DNA from: Clostridiales bacterium UBA4821
GTDB taxonomy: Bacteria; Bacillota; Clostridia; Acetivibrionales; UBA4821
Assembly: GCA_002402315.1 (NCBI GenBank)
Contig: DHFP01000075.1
Coordinates: 1-8,763 of the forward strand
Reading direction: 5' to 3'
DNA: 8,763 nucleotides
Made by a program: the position numbers and the translations under genes. A model generated the notes under the pieces. The model did no database searches. It had not been told where the DNA came from and saw only the letters and a program-made list of their open reading frames with translations. Below are positions 6,142-8,763 of the stretch, one piece after another; positions within the stretch are counted from its first letter, which is position 1, and each line of letters opens with the position of its first letter.

Positions 6142-7059
6142 ATGACAGCATTAGATCGTATCTCAATTTGTATCTGTACTTACAGACGCTTTCAAACATT
6201 AGAACGGCTTATAACAAAGCTCCTAACCCAAGAGACTCAAGGACTTTTTGACTATTCGATAATTGTTGTCGATAACGATAGCGCTGGTTCGGCCAGGCAT
6301 TTGATTGAAAACATAAATAAAAACATCACCAACAAGATCCGTTATGATATAGAGCCAGAAAGGTCAATCCCCGCCGCCAGAAACAAAGCTCTTAGCCTGG
6401 CTGACGGAAATTATATTGCCATAATAGATGATGACGAATTGCCCCCATCACACTGGCTGGTGACCCTTTATAAAGCAATACAAACATTTGATGCAGATGG
6501 TGCCCTCGGTCCGGTGATTCCTTATTTTGAACAAAGACCACCCTCCTGGTTGATTAAGGGAAAATTCTGTGAACGGCCGATTTATCGAACTGGTACCATG
6601 CTTGAGTGGTACCATACCAGAACAGGCAATGTCCTATTAAAAAGAAAGGTCTTTGATGAATACAACCTAAAATTTGACCTGAAGTGGAAAACAAGCGGTT
6701 CTGATAGAGCATTCTTCAAGAAAGCCATAGAGCTAGGCTATAAGTTTGTGGCTGTAGCCGAAGCTCCTGTTTATGAAATCGTCCCTCCAGAAAGATGGGA
6801 AAAAAGTTATTACATAAAACGCTCTATTGTTCATGGCTTTAATACCTACAGAAATACCATAAAAGGGACTTCCTTCTTATGGCAATTCATTACAGCTTTA
6901 AAGTCTGGATTTGCCCTCGGAGCTTATCTTATTATTTTCCCATTTTCTTTGGTCCTCGGACCAGCCTGGTATGTTAAATGCTTAGAAAAAGGAGCCCATC
7001 ATTTTAGCCAGCTCGTAGCCCGTTTGGGCATAGAGATTATAAAGAAAAGAGATTTCTAA
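6142..7059 (+). CDS. Family 2 glycosyltransferase
   Basis: This 305-residue protein begins with the GT-A strand ISICICTYRR (7-16), followed by IIVVDNDS (40-47), the nucleotide-binding portion. D96-D-D98 in IAIIDDDEL is the DxD-type metal and nucleotide-sugar site. ERSIPAARNKAL (73-84) is the usual GT2 motif between them. GSDRAFF (186-192) fills the place of the catalytic-base E/D-D motif, with D188 as candidate. A hydrophobic stretch at about 246-275 probably anchors the C-terminus to the inner membrane. The reaction is transfer of a sugar from a nucleotide-sugar to a lipid-linked acceptor on the cytoplasmic face; donor and acceptor cannot be read from sequence. The ATG is 4 nt after the polymerase stop and has no Shine-Dalgarno sequence, which suggests translational coupling. 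Confidence 0.9.
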   Translation: MTALDRISICICTYRRFQTLERLITKLLTQETQGLFDYSIIVVDNDSAGSARHLIENINKNITNKIRYDIEPERSIPAARNKALSLADGNYIAIIDDDELPPSHWLVTLYKAIQTFDADGALGPVIPYFEQRPPSWLIKGKFCERPIYRTGTMLEWYHTRTGNVLLKRKVFDEYNLKFDLKWKTSGSDRAFFKKAIELGYKFVAVAEAPVYEIVPPERWEKSYYIKRSIVHGFNTYRNTIKGTSFLWQFITALKSGFALGAYLIIFPFSLVLGPAWYVKCLEKGAHHFSQLVARLGIEIIKKRDF

Positions 7060-7077
7060 ACCCAATTTAATAATATA

Positions 7078-8418
7078 ATGCCTAACGAACTTGCCTACCA
7101 AAAAGAAAAAATTAAAAAAGCAATTAAGAATTTAAGAAAATCTGCTTTTCTTAAGAATATTCTAATCATAATGAGTGGCACTGCAGTGGCTCAGGCAATA
7201 TCCTATGCACTTTCTCCGATAATAAGCCGGCTCTTCACACCCGCAGATTTTGGGGTTTTTGGCTCTTTTAGCGCTGTGGCAGGTATAGTTGGTGCCTTAA
7301 TCACCTTGGATTACAGCCAGGCTTCGATGCTACCCAAAGAAAAAGCCGAGGCCATCAATCTTTATGTGCTTTCACTTATCTCTTCTTCCTTGATAAGCTT
7401 TGTTGTATTTTCGGTCAGCATAATCAAGCCTTCGCTTTTTTATAACCTCACAAAAACAAGCGGCTTCTGGCTATTAATCTTATTCTTTCTTACTTTATTT
7501 ATAACGGGGATAAATAATGCCTCCCAAGCCTGGGCAGTTCGCTCCAAAGCTTTTAAGAGAACATCGGCTTCTCAAATTTTCCGCAGTATCGGAGCAAGTA
7601 GCTCCAGAATATTATTCGGTATTTTTAAAACAGGAGCTATTGGTCTTATTATAAGCAACATCATAGCAAATATTCTGGCCAGCATTAACTTAATTCAAGT
7701 TGTTGTCCCTGACTTAAAATCCCTGAAAAATCATATAAGACTCTATAAAATAAAATCATTAGCCAAAGAATACATCGATTTTCCACTTTACTCGGCTTCA
7801 CAAAACTTTATAAACGCCATTTCATCTGGCCTCCCAGTTCTGCTCATTTCCAAGTTTTATGGCTTATCTGCAGCCGGCTCTTATGCATTCGGAATGAACC
7901 TTCTACAAGCACCTATGAGTCTAGTTTTAACAGCTTTGCGTCAAGTTCTTTTTCAAAAAGCCTGTGAATACCAGCACGAAGGTAAGGGGATTGCTCTTCT
8001 CTATATAAGAACAGTTCTTGTTCTCTTTAGCATAGCTATTCTTCCTTCTATTATATTGTTAATCTGGGCACCCCAAATATTTACCTTTATTTTCGGTTCA
8101 AGATGGCAATTAGCAGGAATTTTGGCGCGAAGTCTGATTATATGGATTATTTTTGTTTTTTGTAATCTCCCTGCAGTAATTTTCTCCCGAATTATTAGAA
8201 TTCAACGCTTTGTTTTTTTCTATGACATTGTACTTTTACTAGCAAGAACAACTACTTTAGTCGTGGGCGGCTTATATCTAAAATTGACACAAACTGTGAT
8301 GATTTTTGCTATTGTAGGAGCATTAATGAATTTATTTCTAATATATTTTGTTGGAAGAAAAGTAGCGAAAAAAGAAAAATTTATTTATAGCTTATCTCTA
8401 AAAGATCTTCTTAGCTAA
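7078..8418 (+). CDS. wzx: Polysaccharide flippase (Wzx-type, MOP/MATE-like)
   Basis: This 446-residue protein has about 12 membrane segments. The N-terminal stretch LKNILIIMSGTAVAQAI (25-41) and then PIISRLFTPADFGVFGSF (47-64) is the classic opening of polysaccharide flippases: a first helix followed by a Tyr/Phe-rich loop with P-x-D-F-G. Length and helix number match the family. It would flip the undecaprenyl-pyrophosphate-linked oligosaccharide from the cytoplasmic to the periplasmic face, handing it to the polymerase encoded two genes upstream. A basic, charged tail of about 24 residues precedes the first helix. The next Met (32) lies inside the first helix, so the first ATG is right, although no Shine-Dalgarno sequence is visible. 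It lies 18 nt after the glycosyltransferase and is probably the last gene of the unit, as a hairpin with a T-run follows about 110 nt downstream. Confidence 0.9.
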   Translation: MPNELAYQKEKIKKAIKNLRKSAFLKNILIIMSGTAVAQAISYALSPIISRLFTPADFGVFGSFSAVAGIVGALITLDYSQASMLPKEKAEAINLYVLSLISSSLISFVVFSVSIIKPSLFYNLTKTSGFWLLILFFLTLFITGINNASQAWAVRSKAFKRTSASQIFRSIGASSSRILFGIFKTGAIGLIISNIIANILASINLIQVVVPDLKSLKNHIRLYKIKSLAKEYIDFPLYSASQNFINAISSGLPVLLISKFYGLSAAGSYAFGMNLLQAPMSLVLTALRQVLFQKACEYQHEGKGIALLYIRTVLVLFSIAILPSIILLIWAPQIFTFIFGSRWQLAGILARSLIIWIIFVFCNLPAVIFSRIIRIQRFVFFYDIVLLLARTTTLVVGGLYLKLTQTVMIFAIVGALMNLFLIYFVGRKVAKKEKFIYSLSLKDLLS

Positions 8419-8511
8419 TCATATACTTGAGTAATCATTATAAATATTTATTGCTAAATTAAACATATCTCGGTCTAGTGTATGAAAATGATCACTATTT
8501 AACTTAGGAGG

Positions 8512-8763
8512 ATGAGCCATCGCAAACTCTCCATTAGGGAGAGTATCCGTTTTTTTGGATAGACGCTATTTAACAGAGTGTCATAGAGGAACTAAAAAAT
8601 GTAATCAATAGCGGTGAGGAGGCCCTATTATGAGATATGGAATATAAGAGGTAGATTTTAGCAATGGAGCCTGGGTAGGAAGCGAGTGAGGACACCTGGC
8701 GGGAGTTTATGAGCAGGTTAAACAGGTTAAAGAGGAGGGGCGTAAAGCGGGTGTGGCTGGTCA
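8512..8763 (+). pseudogene. Possible decayed coding sequence, perhaps a mobile-element remnant
   Basis: An ATG at 8512 directly after AGGAGG opens MSHRKLSIRESIRFFG, which stops at 8560-8562 just after a run of seven Ts. In another frame 8574-8630 reads QSVIEELKNVINSGEEALL before a TGA; in a third, 8651-8686 reads VDFSNGAWVGSE, TGA, then GHLAGVYEQVKQVKEEGRK and on to the window edge. The composition of these pieces is protein-like, and they would join with a few frameshifts and stops. The first piece is also similar to a fragment at 4592-4628. I do not recognise the family; a transposase is a guess based on decay and repetition. Only the edge of this region is visible. Confidence 0.25.
8526..8556 (+). 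terminator. Candidate intrinsic terminator after the flippase
   Basis: ACTCTCC (8526-8532) and GGAGAGT (8538-8544) form a perfect 7-bp stem with a 5-nt loop, followed after ATCCG by seven Ts (8550-8556). The 5-nt gap between stem and T-run is longer than ideal. A second small stem (ATCC with GGAT at 8557-8560) encloses the T-run. It would end the polymerase-transferase-flippase transcript, but it also lies inside the putative decayed reading frame, so it may be coincidental. Confidence 0.4.

Larger units (their letters stand above)
8419..8763 (+). other. Region without an intact gene, 345 bp
   Basis: It begins very AT-rich (8419-8500) and turns markedly richer in G, with long purine tracts, toward the window end. 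It contains a hairpin with T-run at 8526-8556, two copies of CTATTTAAC (8495-8503 and 8566-8574), a stretch similar to 4592-4628, and broken reading frames described separately. No tRNA, rRNA or known structured RNA was recognised. Confidence 0.6.

Noticed and set aside
8419..8763. Group II intron, tmRNA, RNase P RNA or tRNA in the right-end region
   Set aside because: I compared the purine-rich stretches with the hallmark sequences of these RNAs and found no match.

Overview
The window holds part of a bacterial surface-glycan locus and, divergent from it, the front part of a large secreted repeat protein. The glycan genes are a flippase (Wzx type), an O-antigen polymerase/ligase-type protein (Wzy/WaaL), a family 2 glycosyltransferase, a GNAT acetyltransferase and an asparagine-synthetase-like protein. 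This set points to a bacterium, probably with a Gram-negative-type envelope, that builds a lipid-linked, exported polysaccharide. The glycan genes are visibly AT-rich, while the repeat protein is more balanced. Nothing in the window fixes the phylum. Three of the six starts lack a clear Shine-Dalgarno sequence and sit in AT-rich leaders; the repeat-protein gene has a good one.

Layout: (1) 1-1921, minus strand: the N-terminal 640 residues of a secreted protein with a signal peptide and seven PKD-type beta-sandwich domains. The last six are spaced exactly 80 residues apart. It is cut by the window edge, where a different domain, plausibly a beta-helix, seems to begin. (2) 1922-2259: divergent intergenic region with a perfect 16-bp GC-rich palindrome between GACAATTT repeats, and an extended -10 promoter for the rightward genes. 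(3) 2260-4533: GNAT acetyltransferase and asparagine-synthetase-like gene, 45 nt apart. (4) 4534-4793: regulatory region with two tandem near-consensus sigma-70 promoters and an 11-bp-phased direct repeat next to the first -35. (5) 4794-8418: polymerase, glycosyltransferase and flippase, tightly packed (gaps of 4 and 18 nt), probably one transcript. (6) 8419-8763: no intact gene; a hairpin with a T-run and a stretch that looks like a decayed reading frame, partly similar to a short stretch at 4592-4628.

How the genes may work together (inference): the glycosyltransferase adds a sugar to a lipid-linked oligosaccharide. The acetyltransferase and the asparagine-synthetase-like enzyme could decorate sugars by N- or O-acetylation and by amide formation on a uronic acid. 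The flippase moves the unit across the inner membrane, and the Wzy/WaaL-type protein polymerises or ligates it. No initiating sugar-phosphate transferase, chain-length regulator or sugar-nucleotide enzyme is in view, so the locus must extend beyond this window or rely on genes elsewhere. The most unusual points are the asparagine-synthetase-like protein without the glutaminase cysteine, the regulatory region at 4656-4752, and the related remnants on both sides of the polymerase-flippase block.
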